From Sutcliffiella sp. FSL R7-0096 (GTDB lineage: Bacteria; Bacillota; Bacilli; Bacillales; Bacillaceae_I), in assembly GCF_038595065.1 (NCBI RefSeq), contig NZ_CP152003.1:3452001-3516000 (forward strand): DNA of 64,000 nt. Direction: 5' to 3'. Both the position numbers and the translations under genes were made by a program. Below the pieces are notes generated by a model that saw nothing but the letters and a program-made list of their open reading frames with translations, was not told the origin of the DNA and ran no database searches. Below are positions 63,350 to 64,000 of the stretch, in pieces (position 1 is the stretch's first letter; each line of letters starts with the position of its first letter).

Positions 63350-64000
63350 TCATCCAAAAATTTGTGCAGCTATGCCATATAATGTTTTACTACGTGGTGG
63401 TAGTAGGTTTGAATTCTTAATCATAATAGGGGGTTGACTAACTTTTATGAAATTGTATTTTTCTAGATGCCACATAAATGCATCATTCCCTGATGGGATA
63501 TCTATTCTTAATTTACCTTGATGGTTTCTAGCTAATCTATCAATTAATGCAAGCGCTGCATGATGATCTGGTGCTACAATTGGACCAAGTATTAGATTGA
63601 TAGGTCCTAAAATAGACAAACCATACCCTATGATTCTCCCATCTGGATTTTTAACAACTAGAGACTCTTTAGCTTGGTTTATTCTATTGCTAATAAAATT
63701 CCTTCTTTCTACACCAAATGCATCCTTATCTAACTTTACAACTTGAGGTAAATCCTCCTTTCGCATAGGAAGAATCTCTACTTCTAAAATGTCATCTAAC
63801 AATCTGGGAACATAATTGTCACAGAGATACTTATGTACACAATCTGTATATTTAAATCCCATACTTTCATACATTGGCTTTCCTTCTTCTGTTGCTATTA
63901 GTATAACTGTTGTATCCTTAGAAACAGAATCTAAACATGCTTGTGTTAATTTCTTTCCAAGTCCTTGCCCTCTGTAATCTTGATGAACAATAACCATACC
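63350..64000 (-). CDS. Double GNAT-domain N-acetyltransferase (partial, 5' end outside window)
   Basis: At least 215 residues. The visible N-terminal end is already the acetyl-CoA-binding motif A of a first GNAT domain (VHQDYRGQGLGKKLTQACLD), so the true start is beyond the right edge. It has EEGKPMYESMGFKYTDCVHK, then a second domain (LPMRKEDLPQVVKLDKDAFG, NPDGRIIGYGLSILGPINLI, HHAALALIDRLARNHQGKLR). The substrate is unknown. Two-domain GNAT proteins of this kind are common in Bacillus. Confidence 0.88.
   Translation of the reverse strand, partial: GMVIVHQDYRGQGLGKKLTQACLDSVSKDTTVILIATEEGKPMYESMGFKYTDCVHKYLCDNYVPRLLDDILEVEILPMRKEDLPQVVKLDKDAFGVERRNFISNRINQAKESLVVKNPDGRIIGYGLSILGPINLILGPIVAPDHHAALALIDRLARNHQGKLRIDIPSGNDAFMWHLEKYNFIKVSQPPIMIKNSNLLPPRSKTLYGIAAQIFG

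Overview
The window looks like the chromosome of an endospore-forming Bacillaceae bacterium. Three sporulation or germination genes (gerM, gerE, sspI) are present. From the left edge to about 43 kb the gene order closely follows Bacillus subtilis: ysoA, tRNA-Arg, ysnB, ysnA, rph, gerM, racE, ysmB, gerE, ysmA, sdhBAC, yslB, lysC, uvrC, trxA, etfAB, ysiB, fadR, lcfA, yshE, mutS2, polX, cvpA, zapA, rnhC, pheTS, ysgA, sspI, ysdC, ysdB. The species is not identified. The synteny comparison is from memory, not from a search.

The backbone covers DNA and nucleotide care (rph, rdgB, mutS2, polX, uvrC, rnhC, dUTPase), respiration and fatty-acid degradation (sdhCAB, etfBA, ysiB, lcfA with FadR and its operator), lysine and phenylalanyl-tRNA supply (lysC under a lysine riboswitch, pheST under a T-box), and spore functions. 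Two modules sit inside it that I do not expect there in B. subtilis. One is khtTU (K+/H+ antiport) with a 26-residue membrane micro-ORF. The other is a pspA-ydjG-ydjH-ydjI envelope-stress operon between polX and cvpA. A type I toxin-antitoxin locus with a 31-residue holin-like peptide and an antisense RNA lies between rnhC and pheT.

Two intergenic repeat families mark the left part. The first has ten GC-rich copies of about 125-140 bp with nested inverted repeats whose stems covary between copies. All ten lie between 2.9 and 39.2 kb. The second is a MITE-like element of about 180 bp with imperfect terminal inverted repeats and 8-bp target duplications: three full copies in 2.7-6.2 kb and a fragment at 45.5 kb. 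Copies repeatedly sit between an attenuator and the start codon it controls (lysC, pheS, glpD) without destroying either. Two AT-rich tandem arrays with a 20-bp period occur at 11.6 and 15.6 kb.

From 43 kb the content becomes accessory. It holds a glycerol operon glpF-glpK-glpD-glpP with GlpP-type leader terminators and a CcpA site; a secreted beta-glucanase with a cre at its start site and twin palindromes, next to a LacI regulator; a MarR-nitroreductase-DUF1304 operon; and a 1036-residue double-kinase sensor with a SARP-like response regulator, facing a SinI-like antirepressor. A degraded zone follows: IS3 remnant, NAD(P)H oxidoreductase, AraC regulator broken by an amber codon, frameshifted membrane-protein scrap, EamA transporter and a GNAT acetyltransferase cut by the right edge.
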